Both the position numbers and the translations under genes were made by a program. A stretch of DNA of 13,493 nt, taken from contig NZ_CABTZR010000061.1 in assembly GCF_902489365.1 (NCBI RefSeq), positions 1 through 13,493 on the forward strand, read 5' to 3'. Origin of the DNA: an uncultured Corynebacterium sp. GTDB taxonomy: Bacteria; Actinomycetota; Actinomycetes; Mycobacteriales; Mycobacteriaceae. Below are positions 1-6,536 of this stretch, piece after piece. The notes beneath the pieces were generated by a model, which saw nothing but the letters and a program-made list of their open reading frames with translations, had not been told where the DNA came from and did no database searches. The first letter of the stretch is position 1, and each line of letters begins with the position of its first letter.

Positions 1-123
1 AAACTCCTTGACGGCAACGCTGCACAGCTCGGGCGCCAGATTCTTGACCAAGCCCAATTCTTCAACGCCGCCCACGCCCAGTGCTGGCAGCATCCGCAGC
101 GCCCGCCCCTGCCCCGCCGCTAA
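1..123 (+). CDS. C-terminal fragment of an unidentified protein
   Basis: The + strand is open from the first base, in frame with position 1, to a TAA at 121-123, giving the last 40 residues of a protein whose start lies outside the window. Nearly all codons end in C or G, as expected for a real high-GC coding frame. The tail is rich in Gln, Ala and Arg and ends in a basic, proline-rich stretch (RPPLPRR). I do not recognise the family. It converges on the recombinase gene, and if that gene's missing base is restored the two stop codons overlap (120-123). Given this neighbour it may be a plasmid or mobile-element gene, but that is inference. It could also be a chance open frame. Confidence 0.4.
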   Translation, partial: KLLDGNAAQLGRQILDQAQFFNAAHAQCWQHPQRPPLPRR

Positions 124-709
124 CGCTCAGCACTATCTTCTGGTGCTCGGTAGAGGGCGGGGCGGGTAATCCCGAAGGCGCGAGCCACCAATGCTTTCGA
201 CTCACCCGCCGCGATACGCTTCCGCGCGTCTACGACTTGCTCGGGTGTCAGGGCGCGCTTGCGGCCTGTGTACTTGCCGGTCTTTTCGCCAAGGCGATAC
301 CTTCGGCCTGGCGCTCACGGATGATTGCGCGCTCAGACTCGGCAAACGACCCCAAAATTCCCAGCATCAAATCTGCGCGTGGGTCGCTGTTTCCCTTCGA
401 AAACGAGAGATGCTCGTGCAGAAAGGTCACGGTTACGCCTTTGTCGGTGAGTTCGTCCACCAGGGCACGCAGATCTGTCAGCGAGCGGGCGAGACGGTCA
501 ATGGATGAGACAACGAGTTCGTCCCCGTCGCGCAGGTAGGTCATGCACTCGGTAAGCCCTGGGCGCAGGGCGCGGGTGCGTCCGGAAATCTTGTCCTCAA
601 AGATGCGGTCAATGATTCCTGAGGCGTGGAGTTGTTCGCGTTGCTGGTTGTCGTTTTGTTCCACCGTGGAGACACGGATGTAGCCGACCCGGTGACCATT
701 CGACGCCAC
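120..709 (-). pseudogene. Serine recombinase (resolvase/invertase family), frameshifted
   Basis: This is a small site-specific recombinase of the Tn3 resolvase/DNA invertase type. The N-terminal catalytic domain is intact: YIRVS with nucleophile Ser14, then the SSIDRLARS block, then the E-helix segment FAESERAIIRERQAEGIALAK. After that the frame shifts at the four-base A run on the coding strand (+ positions 283-286) and the protein ends early at 153 residues (stop at 248). Adding one base there restores a normal tail: TGKYTGRKRALTPEQV, then a helix-turn-helix with GITRPALYR, ending at TAG 120-122, about 196 residues in all. So the DNA-binding domain is lost in the sequence as given. The start is GTG at 707-709 with AAAGGCGAG upstream. 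It lies 17 bases after the small HTH gene, probably in one operon. A homopolymer sequencing error would explain the shift equally well; a slippery heptamer for programmed frameshifting is not present. Confidence 0.9.
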
Positions 710-726
710 AGTCGCCTACTCGCCTT

Positions 727-873
727 TCAATTCTTGAGGTTACCCTCAGCCTGACGCCACACCCTCGCCGTAGCCTTCGACACCCCAAACTCCTTGAAGA
801 TCACCGTCATCAGACGCGCATCATGCAGATACGCCTCCACATACTGCTCACGTAGTTTCTCTTTACCCGACAT
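727..873 (-). CDS. Small helix-turn-helix protein, 48 aa
   Basis: ATG at 871-873 to TGA at 727-729 encodes 48 residues, beginning MSGKEKLREQYVEAYLHDAR. A strong Shine-Dalgarno (GGGAGGT) ends 7 bases before the ATG, the best support that this short frame is translated. Residues about 22-41 (MTVIFKEFGVSKATARVWRQ) fit a helix-turn-helix, with Gly at the turn and a recognition helix rich in Ser, Thr and Arg. It resembles the N-terminal HTH found in recombinase and transposase OrfA proteins, but is complete in itself. It is followed after 17 bases by the recombinase gene on the same strand, so it may regulate or assist that enzyme, or be the remnant of a longer transposase. A 12-bp interrupted palindrome sits just upstream of the ribosome binding site. 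The exact family is not recognised. Confidence 0.65.
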   Translation of the reverse strand: MSGKEKLREQYVEAYLHDARLMTVIFKEFGVSKATARVWRQAEGNLKN

Positions 874-890
874 CTACACAACCTCCCAGC

Positions 891-902
891 TGCATAGATG
901 CA
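891..902. promoter_or_regulatory. Palindrome TGCAT-AG-ATGCA, candidate operator
   Basis: The two 5-base arms are perfectly complementary across two central bases. It lies just upstream of the Shine-Dalgarno of the small HTH gene, where an autoregulatory operator would be expected. Binding by that protein is only an inference; 12-bp interrupted palindromes can occur by chance. Confidence 0.3.
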
Positions 903-977
903 TTCACCACCTGAACTCGCCTGCGATGTGAAGCGAAGGTTTGGCAACTAGGGCAGTTTTGGTGTCTGGGCTTTAGT

Positions 978-1005
978 CCCGCCGGCTCCTGAGGTGGGCC
1001 GGGGG
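978..1005 (-). terminator. Hairpin after nagE, candidate terminator
   Basis: CCGGC (982-986) pairs with GCCGG (998-1002), and CCC (978-980) pairs with GGG (1003-1005) past a bulged G981. The hairpin starts four bases beyond the nagE stop codon, so it is well placed to end the nag transcript. There is no T tract after it on the minus strand, so it may be a weak or non-canonical terminator. Confidence 0.4.
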
Positions 1006-1009
1006 CAGA

Positions 1010-3148
1010 TTAGCTGCTGCGCTTGATGGTTGCTGCGACCTCGCCTGGCAGGGCATGACCTTCGCGAGCGATATCGACTCCAGCGACCTGCTTAGCCGTC
1101 GGGCACACCACCGGGGTGATGAGGTTGACGCCGCGCTCGCGCAGCCTCTGTGCCTCCACCGCGATGATCGGCGTGCCGGCAGTGACGGTATCGCCCTTCT
1201 TGGCCAGGGCCGTGAAGCCTTCGCCCTTGAGCTCCACGGTGTCGATGCCGATGTGAATGAGCAGGTCTAGCCCGTCCGCTGTCTTCATGCCGAAGGCGTG
1301 GCGCGTCTTGAAGACCATGGTGATGGTGCCGTCTACGGGGGCGCAGACGTCGAAGGCATCGACGGCATCAGGCATAACCGCGAAACCTTCGCCCACCATG
1401 CCCTGCGCAAAGGAAGCATCCGGAACCTGGGAGAGCTCAACAACCTCACCCGCGAACGGGGCGCGTACGTCGACGTTCGCGTTATCGCTGCTGACGCGAT
1501 TAGCGGAAGCGGCGCTGGCAGGTACGCTGGCTCCAGCGCCCGCGGCACCTGCGACACTTGCAGCACCAGCCGTAGACAGGGCCGGAGAGCCGTGGCGCAG
1601 CTGGTGGCTCACCTCGTCGTACATGAACTGTACGGCTGGGCCCACGATGACCTGGACGCTCTTCTCGGATGGGTGGATAACGCCGGAGACGGCGGCGCGT
1701 TTGATCAGGGAGTCGTCGACAAGCGCGCGGTCCTTGACGCCCACGCGCAGGCGCGTGGTGCAGTAGTCCAGGGAGTCGATGTTGTCCTTGCCGCCGAGGC
1801 CCTCGATGATGCGGGCGGCATCGGCTGCGGTCTTGTCATCGCCCGTAGCGGAATCCGCCGCGTCCTCGGCCTCATCCTCGCCGCGGCCCGGGGTCTTGAG
1901 GTTCAGCCAGCCGATGAGGAAGTAGAAGATAACGAAGTAGAGGAAGAAGAAGCCCACGCCCATAACCAGCAGCATGTACCACTTATTGGCCAGCGGGTTC
2001 TGCGAGGAAAGCAGCATATCCACGAAGCCCGCGGAGAAACCGAAGCCGGCGGTCCACTCCATGGCGGAGGCAATGAAGACGGACAGGCCCATCAGCAGCG
2101 CGTGCACCACGTAGAGCAGCGGAGCGACGAACATGAAGGAGAACTCCAGCGGCTCGGTCACGCCGGTGAAGAAGGAGGCCAGGGCACCAGCGGCCATGAG
2201 CGAGCCGACGACCTTGCGCTTCTTCTTATCCGCACGCAGGTACATGGCGAGTGCTGCACCCGGCAGGCCGAACATCATGACCGGGAAGAAGCCCGCCTGG
2301 TAACGGCCCACGACGCCCTCGACCGTACACTGGCCGTTGGCCCAGATACCCGGGCAATCGGCGGCAGAGGTCGCGGCCGCGGCGGCGTCGATGGTGGCCT
2401 GGCCGGCCTGGAAGTTACCGATGTCATTGATACCGATGACGTCGAACCAGAAGACGGAGTTCAGAGCATGGTGCAGGCCGGTCGGGATGAGCAGGCGGTT
2501 GGCCACGCCGTAGATGCCGGCACCCGCCGCGCCCAGGCCCTGGATGGACGTACCGAAGTTGAACAGCGCGTTGTAGATGAACGGCCACACGAAATAAAGG
2601 ATGCCGGAGACAACCATGGCAAAGATTGCGGTCAGGATCGGCACCAATCGGCGACCAGAGAAGAAGGCGAGGAAGTCCGGCAGCTTGGTGCCGTGGAAAC
2701 GGTTGTACACCCAGGCTGCCATGATGCCGGCGAGGATGCCGAAGAGGACGTTGCCGCCGCCCACGGCATTCCAGCCTTCCGCGGCCCATTCGAGCGCCTC
2801 ATCGCCGGTCAGCGCGGTGGGATCTTCGATACCACGGTAGCCGGCGACGGCCTCTGGCCCCAGCAGCTTCATGAACGTGGCGAAAGCCAAGAAACCAGAA
2901 AGAGCTGCGGCGCCGTTGGAATCCTTGGCTAGGCCGAAGGAAATCGCGATGGCGAAAATCCAGCCCAGGTTAGCCAGCACCGCATCACCGGAGCTGATGA
3001 GCAGCTGGGCGGCGAGGTTATCCGGGCCGGCGGCGCTGGAGATCCAGTAACCAACACCGCAGAGGATCGCCGCGACGGGCAGCACCGCCACGGCGCCCAT
3101 GAGCGCTTTTCCGAGCCGCTGTAGCGGCCCCATGACATCTATTTTCAT
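1010..3148 (-). CDS. nagE: PTS N-acetylglucosamine transporter, EIICBA fusion
   Basis: This 712-residue protein imports N-acetylglucosamine and phosphorylates it to GlcNAc-6-P at the expense of PEP through EI and HPr. Domains in order: EIIC, residues about 1-415, with many membrane segments, the PTGLHHALN loop (222-230) and the TEPLEFSF motif (331-338); an acidic linker; EIIB, about 443-520, with the phosphorylated Cys463 in DYCTTRLR; an Ala/Ser-rich linker; EIIA, about 560-705, with His617 in TRHAFGM and phospho-acceptor His632 in LLIHIGID. The 15-residue spacing of these histidines matches E. coli EIIA-Glc. All active residues are present. The start is ATG 3146-3148 with GAAAGGA about 10 bases upstream. 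Substrate choice of GlcNAc over glucose rests mainly on the nagA-nagB context, since EII proteins of the glucose family are similar. It is the last gene of the operon. Confidence 0.92.
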   Translation of the reverse strand: MKIDVMGPLQRLGKALMGAVAVLPVAAILCGVGYWISSAAGPDNLAAQLLISSGDAVLANLGWIFAIAISFGLAKDSNGAAALSGFLAFATFMKLLGPEAVAGYRGIEDPTALTGDEALEWAAEGWNAVGGGNVLFGILAGIMAAWVYNRFHGTKLPDFLAFFSGRRLVPILTAIFAMVVSGILYFVWPFIYNALFNFGTSIQGLGAAGAGIYGVANRLLIPTGLHHALNSVFWFDVIGINDIGNFQAGQATIDAAAAATSAADCPGIWANGQCTVEGVVGRYQAGFFPVMMFGLPGAALAMYLRADKKKRKVVGSLMAAGALASFFTGVTEPLEFSFMFVAPLLYVVHALLMGLSVFIASAMEWTAGFGFSAGFVDMLLSSQNPLANKWYMLLVMGVGFFFLYFVIFYFLIGWLNLKTPGRGEDEAEDAADSATGDDKTAADAARIIEGLGGKDNIDSLDYCTTRLRVGVKDRALVDDSLIKRAAVSGVIHPSEKSVQVIVGPAVQFMYDEVSHQLRHGSPALSTAGAASVAGAAGAGASVPASAASANRVSSDNANVDVRAPFAGEVVELSQVPDASFAQGMVGEGFAVMPDAVDAFDVCAPVDGTITMVFKTRHAFGMKTADGLDLLIHIGIDTVELKGEGFTALAKKGDTVTAGTPIIAVEAQRLRERGVNLITPVVCPTAKQVAGVDIAREGHALPGEVAATIKRSS

Positions 3149-3201
3149 GTCTGAAATGTCCTTTCGAGTAGAAGTGAAGGTTGGAATGAGAAAAAGAAGC
3201 T

Positions 3202-3966
3202 TTAACGCAGGCGGTTCTGGTCCGCGAAGAGGTAGTACTCGCGGTCCTCCAAGCGGGCAGCGGCGGCTTCATCCACAATCACCGTGGCGTGCTGGTGCAG
3301 CTGCAACACCGAGCCAGGACAGCGCGCTGAAAGCGGGCCCTCGACCATCGCGTGCACCGCGTTGGCTTTGTTGCTGCCGGTGGCGATGAGGAGCAGGTGG
3401 CGGGCCTCAGCGATCGTCCCCAAGCCCTGCGTGAGTGCGTGGCGCGGAACCTCTTCGACAGTGTCGAAGAAGCGGGAGTTATCCTTCACGGTCTGCGGGT
3501 GCAGCGCCACCACACGAGTGCGCGACGTCAGGGAACTCGACGGTTCGTTAAAGCCGATGTGGCCGTTCGCGCCAATACCGAGCAACTGGACATCGACACC
3601 ACCGGCATTTCGGATGGCCTGGTCATAGGCGGCGCTGGCTGCCACGGGGTCGGCGGCGTTGCCTTCTGGACTCTTGACCAAGGCATCATCGAAATCGACG
3701 TGGCTGGTGAAGTCACGGCGGATGGTGGCGTAGTAGGACTGCTCGTGTTCGGGGTCAAGGCCAAGGTACTCGTCGAGAAGAAAAGCCCGGCTGCCGGCGA
3801 AGCTCACCTCGCCGCGCTCATGGCGGGCGATGAGCTCCTTGTAGGTAGCCACCGGGGTGGAGCCCGTGGCTAGACCTAGGGTGGCGGATTTGTTGGCGTA
3901 GCCTGCGAGGATATCGGCAGCCGCGGCGGCGACCTCGGCGGGGGTGGAGCGAATGAGGATGTCCAT
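3202..3966 (-). CDS. nagB: Glucosamine-6-phosphate deaminase
   Basis: It converts glucosamine-6-phosphate to fructose-6-phosphate and ammonia, feeding GlcNAc carbon into glycolysis. The 254 residues match the short bacterial form. Landmarks: the phosphate-binding LATGSTP loop (32-38), the catalytic Asp65 in LLDEYLGL, and GIGANGHIGFNEP with His136 and Glu141, whose spacing equals that of His143 and Glu148 in the E. coli enzyme. The allosteric C-terminal features of the longer E. coli protein are not obvious. The start is ATG 3964-3966 with AGGAAGG seven bases before it. It follows nagA after 33 bases and precedes nagE after 53 bases; neither gap shows a clear promoter, so the three genes are probably one transcript. 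Confidence 0.95.
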   Translation of the reverse strand: MDILIRSTPAEVAAAAADILAGYANKSATLGLATGSTPVATYKELIARHERGEVSFAGSRAFLLDEYLGLDPEHEQSYYATIRRDFTSHVDFDDALVKSPEGNAADPVAASAAYDQAIRNAGGVDVQLLGIGANGHIGFNEPSSSLTSRTRVVALHPQTVKDNSRFFDTVEEVPRHALTQGLGTIAEARHLLLIATGSNKANAVHAMVEGPLSARCPGSVLQLHQHATVIVDEAAAARLEDREYYLFADQNRLR

Positions 3967-3999
3967 AATCTGCCTTCCTGATGTGAGTGAGAGTCTTGT

Positions 4000-5157
4000 T
4001 TAAAAGTTTATAAATTCAGTGCCACCGACAATGACGCGCACCGGTTCCAGTTGAGCATTGAGGCCCACCAGGTTGGCGCACGCGCCGACCGCGATGCGGC
4101 CTAGATCTTTGCGCCCCAGCACATCCGCGGCCGTGGTGGAGGTAAAACGAACTGCTTCCCCGAGGCCGTGGCGCTCGGCGAAGCTGGCGAATTGCTGGGA
4201 CAAAGTAGAGGTACCGCCCGCGATGGCGCCGCTGGGCACGCGTGCTACTCCCCCGCTCACCGTGACGGGAAGGGAGCCTAGCTCATAAGCACCATCGGCC
4301 ATGCCGGCGGCCGCCATGGCATCCGTCACCGCGAAGGCGCGGGGGTTGTGAGCCATGTCCACGGCGCCGTCAACAAGATGCACGCCATCTGCGATGAGCT
4401 CGACGGACACATCCCCCGCCTTCGCCGCTGCGAGCAAGGCAGCCACAGGGCCCGGCGCGCGGTGGTGGATGGAGGGCATGGCATTAAACAGGTGCGTGCC
4501 GGTCACGGTGACGCCGAGTTCCTTGGCCATAGCGATAACGTTCAGCGTGGTGTCGTAATCGGCCTCGGTATGCCCCAGGCTGGCAATGATGCCGTGCTCC
4601 GCGCAGGCTTCAAGCAGCTTGTCGACGTTCTCCGTCTCCGGCGCAAAGGTAATCGAACACAGGTGGCCGCGGGCCGCGGCGATGACCGCGCGGAAGAAGT
4701 CCGGGTCACCGGGCACGATGCGCGAAGGGTCCTGCGCGCCGCACTTGGCCGCCGCGATGAAGGGGCCTTCCATGTGGATGCCGGCGATTTCGCCCTCCTC
4801 AGCCAGCTGAGCCAAAAGCTCCGCCCGGGCGCACAGCTCTTCTTGTGTGCCGGAGACCAAGCTGGCCAGCAGCGTCGTGGTGCCGTGTGCGCGGTGGAAG
4901 CGGGCGGCGGCCAGGCACTGCTCGTAGTCGCCGTTGGGGAATCCCCCGCCGTTGCCGCCGTGGTTGTGCAGGTCCACGAAGCCGGGCACCCACAGCAACG
5001 CATTCGGGTCCCCGGCGCGCCAGGCGGCCTCGGCTTGGGGGACAGAGCCAAGCTTTATGCCCTCAATACTCTCCCCGAACGTGACGGCCCCGGCGCGCAG
5101 CTCGAAGTTTTCATCGATATAGAGGCCCTCGACGTGGCCTTTCGCCTCTGTCTGCAT
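4000..5157 (-). CDS. nagA: N-acetylglucosamine-6-phosphate deacetylase
   Basis: It removes acetate from GlcNAc-6-phosphate, giving GlcN-6-P for NagB. It is a 385-residue member of the amidohydrolase superfamily. Expected residues are visible: the metal-site motif VDLHNH (His64, His66), Glu130 in HMEGPF, His196 in LGHTEAD, His222 in GTHLFNAMP, the HHRAPG substrate loop, and catalytic Asp279 in AVTDAM. The motifs agree closely with the C. glutamicum enzyme as I recall it. The start chosen is ATG 5155-5157. Its Shine-Dalgarno is weak, and there is no upstream in-frame start with a better one. It is the first gene of the operon, downstream of a good predicted promoter. Confidence 0.94.
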   Translation of the reverse strand: MQTEAKGHVEGLYIDENFELRAGAVTFGESIEGIKLGSVPQAEAAWRAGDPNALLWVPGFVDLHNHGGNGGGFPNGDYEQCLAAARFHRAHGTTTLLASLVSGTQEELCARAELLAQLAEEGEIAGIHMEGPFIAAAKCGAQDPSRIVPGDPDFFRAVIAAARGHLCSITFAPETENVDKLLEACAEHGIIASLGHTEADYDTTLNVIAMAKELGVTVTGTHLFNAMPSIHHRAPGPVAALLAAAKAGDVSVELIADGVHLVDGAVDMAHNPRAFAVTDAMAAAGMADGAYELGSLPVTVSGGVARVPSGAIAGGTSTLSQQFASFAERHGLGEAVRFTSTTAADVLGRKDLGRIAVGACANLVGLNAQLEPVRVIVGGTEFINF

Positions 5158-5180
5158 GACTCATTCGATTCTGTTTGTAC

Positions 5181-5200
5181 GGGCTGGCAAAGCACAGCCC
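5181..5200 (-). other. Hairpin in the nagA 5' leader
   Basis: GGGCTG (5181-5186) and CAGCCC (5195-5200) are perfect complements, and an inner GC/GC pair with one bulged base can extend the stem. The hairpin falls within the predicted untranslated leader of nagA, between the palindrome at 5201-5211 and the weak ribosome binding site. It has no T tract. A role in messenger stability or translation is possible but unproven. Confidence 0.35.
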
Positions 5201-5211
5201 AATTGACAATT
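5201..5211. promoter_or_regulatory. Palindrome AATTG-A-CAATT, candidate nag operator
   Basis: This 11-base sequence is a perfect palindrome around a central A. It begins about 8 bases downstream of the predicted -10 box of nagA, so it covers the likely transcription start. That is where a repressor would block the nag promoter. In C. glutamicum nagAB is controlled by the GntR-type regulator NanR, but I cannot say that this site matches its motif. Confidence 0.4.
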
Positions 5212-5218
5212 CACTTGA

Positions 5219-5247
5219 AATTTATCAGGGCTACCAATTTTTGTGAA
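5219..5247 (-). promoter_or_regulatory. Predicted nagABE promoter
   Basis: On the minus strand a -35 box TTCACA (5242-5247, five of six bases as TTGACA) is separated by exactly 17 bases from a -10 box TAAATT (5219-5224), which fits the corynebacterial TANANT pattern. Transcription would start near 5211-5213, leaving a leader of about 55 bases before the nagA ATG. Confidence 0.6.
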
Positions 5248-5286
5248 CCGCACTTCCTCCGTAGGGTGTGTGAGCGCAGATGCCTT

Positions 5287-5298
5287 CTAACGTGTTAG
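5287..5298. promoter_or_regulatory. Palindrome CTAAC-GT-GTTAG, candidate regulator site
   Basis: Perfect 5-base arms flank two bases. It lies about 40 bases upstream of the predicted nagA -35 box and about 35 bases after the stop of the hydrolase gene. It could be an activator or upstream repressor site for nagA; it lacks a T tract and so is not a convincing terminator. Confidence 0.3.
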
Positions 5299-5332
5299 GT
5301 ACACCGCGTGGTATGCCGAAAGGCCCCGTGAG

Positions 5333-6211
5333 TTACCAGCCGCGGGTGGCCACTCGGTCCCAAAGCGCGTTGCGAGCTAGCTCACCGGCGCCCGCTGGTG
5401 AGGTGCCAACGAACACGTCTCGCGCATCAGGATCGTCAGCAAGAATGTAGCGGAACCACGCGGTGGCATAACCGTCCCCGAGCTCTAAAACGTCCTTGTG
5501 GTCCGCACCCAGGCGGCGGGCATTGACTGCCGGACCACCAGCTGATTCATAGCTCTCCTGCAGGTCTTTCCACGGGCTGACAAACCAGCGGTCCGAACGG
5601 CCATCACTCGTCATCAGGAAAAGCGGTTCCTCTACGTCGGCTGTGTTGTAGTCCCAGTCATTGGACCGCGCCACTTTGTGGGAGGCCGGGCTCGCCGCAT
5701 ACACGGCTGCTACCTCCACTTGTGCCGCAGCGTTGATGGCACCCGCGCCGCCCTGCGAGTGCCCGAAAATACCGACCCGTGACCGGTCCACACGGGAATC
5801 CAGTTCCGGCAATCGCTCAATTAAGTGCACAACATTCTCCCCTGTTCCGGTGTGGGGAGTCTCATCGCCGACGACCACGAAGCCCCAACTAGCCAGGTGT
5901 TCCGCCACGGGTAGATAGCTGCTCAACGGCGTGTTCGTGCCATTAGCCATGACCACCGCCGGAAGCGGTCCCGCCCCCGTCGGTGCCGCGATGGTCACGT
6001 CGCCGTCGCGCTGCACGTCGACTGCGTGCGGCCCCTCGTCCGCGAACGACGCTTCCAGCGGGCCACCTGTCTCAGCGCTGTATCCGGCAGCCACGCCGTC
6101 ATCACCGGTCACGCTGTCTGCATCGACCCACTGCATGAATCCCACAAACCCGACAAACGCCACCACAATCACGGCCACCACGGCAATCATGCCAACCACA
6201 AGCTTTTTCAT
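5333..6211 (-). CDS. Membrane-anchored or secreted alpha/beta hydrolase
   Basis: This 292-residue protein begins with MKK and a hydrophobic helix of about 24 residues (4-28), a signal peptide or anchor, so the enzyme should act outside the membrane. The rest is an alpha/beta-hydrolase: the nucleophile elbow GHSQGG with Ser152, a likely acid Asp203 in MTSDGRSD, and a likely base His238 in GADHKDV. The strand before the elbow (SRVGIFGHSQ) and the early ANGTNTP loop resemble the dienelactone hydrolase/chlorophyllase/polyester hydrolase branch. The substrate cannot be read from sequence; an ester or lipid is likely. The start ATG 6209-6211 is the only one that keeps the charged n-region; its Shine-Dalgarno is weak. 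It is transcribed toward nagA, but 175 bases separate the two and nagA has its own promoter, so it is probably not part of that operon. Confidence 0.85.
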   Translation of the reverse strand: MKKLVVGMIAVVAVIVVAFVGFVGFMQWVDADSVTGDDGVAAGYSAETGGPLEASFADEGPHAVDVQRDGDVTIAAPTGAGPLPAVVMANGTNTPLSSYLPVAEHLASWGFVVVGDETPHTGTGENVVHLIERLPELDSRVDRSRVGIFGHSQGGAGAINAAAQVEVAAVYAASPASHKVARSNDWDYNTADVEEPLFLMTSDGRSDRWFVSPWKDLQESYESAGGPAVNARRLGADHKDVLELGDGYATAWFRYILADDPDARDVFVGTSPAGAGELARNALWDRVATRGW

Positions 6212-6246
6212 GCCCTACATTGTGTTTCCCACAAGCGTGAAAGGCA

Positions 6247-6256
6247 CTAGCGCTAG
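6247..6256. promoter_or_regulatory. Palindrome CTAGCGCTAG upstream of the hydrolase
   Basis: A perfect 10-base palindrome lies about 36 bases upstream of the hydrolase start codon, in the likely promoter region of that gene. It may be an operator. No well-formed -35/-10 pair could be placed with confidence next to it. Confidence 0.25.
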
Positions 6257-6283
6257 CACTACTTTTTCCTATACACCGTGCAT

Positions 6284-6318
6284 GACCTGCCTCCGCTTGA
6301 AGTGGAGGCATACAGGTC
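6284..6318. other. Long imperfect hairpin between divergent genes
   Basis: Nine bases (6289-6297) pair with 6301-6309 around a TGA loop, with one G-T pair. The stem continues with GACCT (6284-6288) pairing with AGGTC (6314-6318) past a four-base bulge. That makes about 14 pairs, and neither strand has a T tract after it, so it is not a standard terminator. It lies between the hydrolase and the short ORF/MFS pair and could be a structured leader, a binding site or part of a small RNA. Confidence 0.45.
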
Positions 6319-6351
6319 TAGAGGGGTGCCAAAGTAATGCCGCAATTCATC

Positions 6352-6371
6352 GGGCAGATCGCTTCCTGCCC
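6352..6371. other. Second hairpin upstream of the short ORF
   Basis: GGGCAG (6352-6357) pairs with CTGCCC (6366-6371) across an eight-base loop. It ends 11 bases before the predicted -35 box of the short ORF, so it would lie outside that transcript and may be an operator or part of an upstream transcript. There is no T tract. Confidence 0.3.
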
Positions 6372-6382
6372 CAGCTACACCC

Positions 6383-6411
6383 TTGCGATATGAGACACAC
6401 ATCATTATCTT
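6383..6411 (+). promoter_or_regulatory. Predicted promoter of the short ORF and MFS gene
   Basis: TTGCGA (6383-6388, four of six bases as TTGACA) is followed after 17 bases by TATCTT (6406-6411, TANNNT type). Transcription would start near 6418, about 29 bases before the ATG at 6447. A second -10-like hexamer, TATAAC at 6418-6423, has no good -35 partner. Confidence 0.4.
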
Positions 6412-6446
6412 GCTGAATATAACCGTCATCACATATGGGAGAAATA

Positions 6447-6536
6447 ATGGTTATCTCCGAATCGCTTTCCGAAGTAGTCACAGTAGGACGTTCAGGTCCG
6501 TCCAGCGGTCAGGGCAACGAAACAGTTGCAGCCTAA
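6447..6536 (+). CDS. 29-aa peptide ORF coupled to the MFS gene
   Basis: ATG 6447 is preceded at five bases by GGGAG (6437-6441) and runs 29 codons to TAA 6534-6536. The peptide starts MVISESLSEVVTVG and ends GNETVAA. It is acidic near the start, then rich in Gly, Ser and Pro, with no Cys. The very next codon, in the same frame, is the ATG of the MFS transporter, which has no visible ribosome binding site of its own; reinitiation after this ORF would supply it. Three readings are possible: a leader that couples and regulates translation of the transporter; a small peptide exported by that transporter, possibly after modification; or an N-terminal extension of the transporter cut off by a stop codon. 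No modifying enzyme is encoded nearby, so the second is speculative. Confidence 0.55.
   Translation: MVISESLSEVVTVGRSGPSSGQGNETVAA

Noticed and set aside
280..292. Programmed ribosomal frameshift in the recombinase
   Set aside because: The coding strand reads GCGAAAAGACC. It is not an A-AAA-AAG or X-XXY-YYZ slippery heptamer, and this family does not use programmed frameshifting.
1298..2932. A 544-codon open frame on the + strand opposite nagE
   Set aside because: It is the high-GC shadow of nagE. Its translation is low-complexity (runs of Glu, Gly, His and Gln) and matches no fold, while the minus strand carries all PTS motifs.
5236..5275. TGTGA half-sites near nagA as GlxR (cAMP receptor) sites
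   Set aside because: TGTGAACC and TGTGAGCG each lack the matching TCACA half at the right spacing of the TGTGA-N6-TCACA motif; too weak to call.
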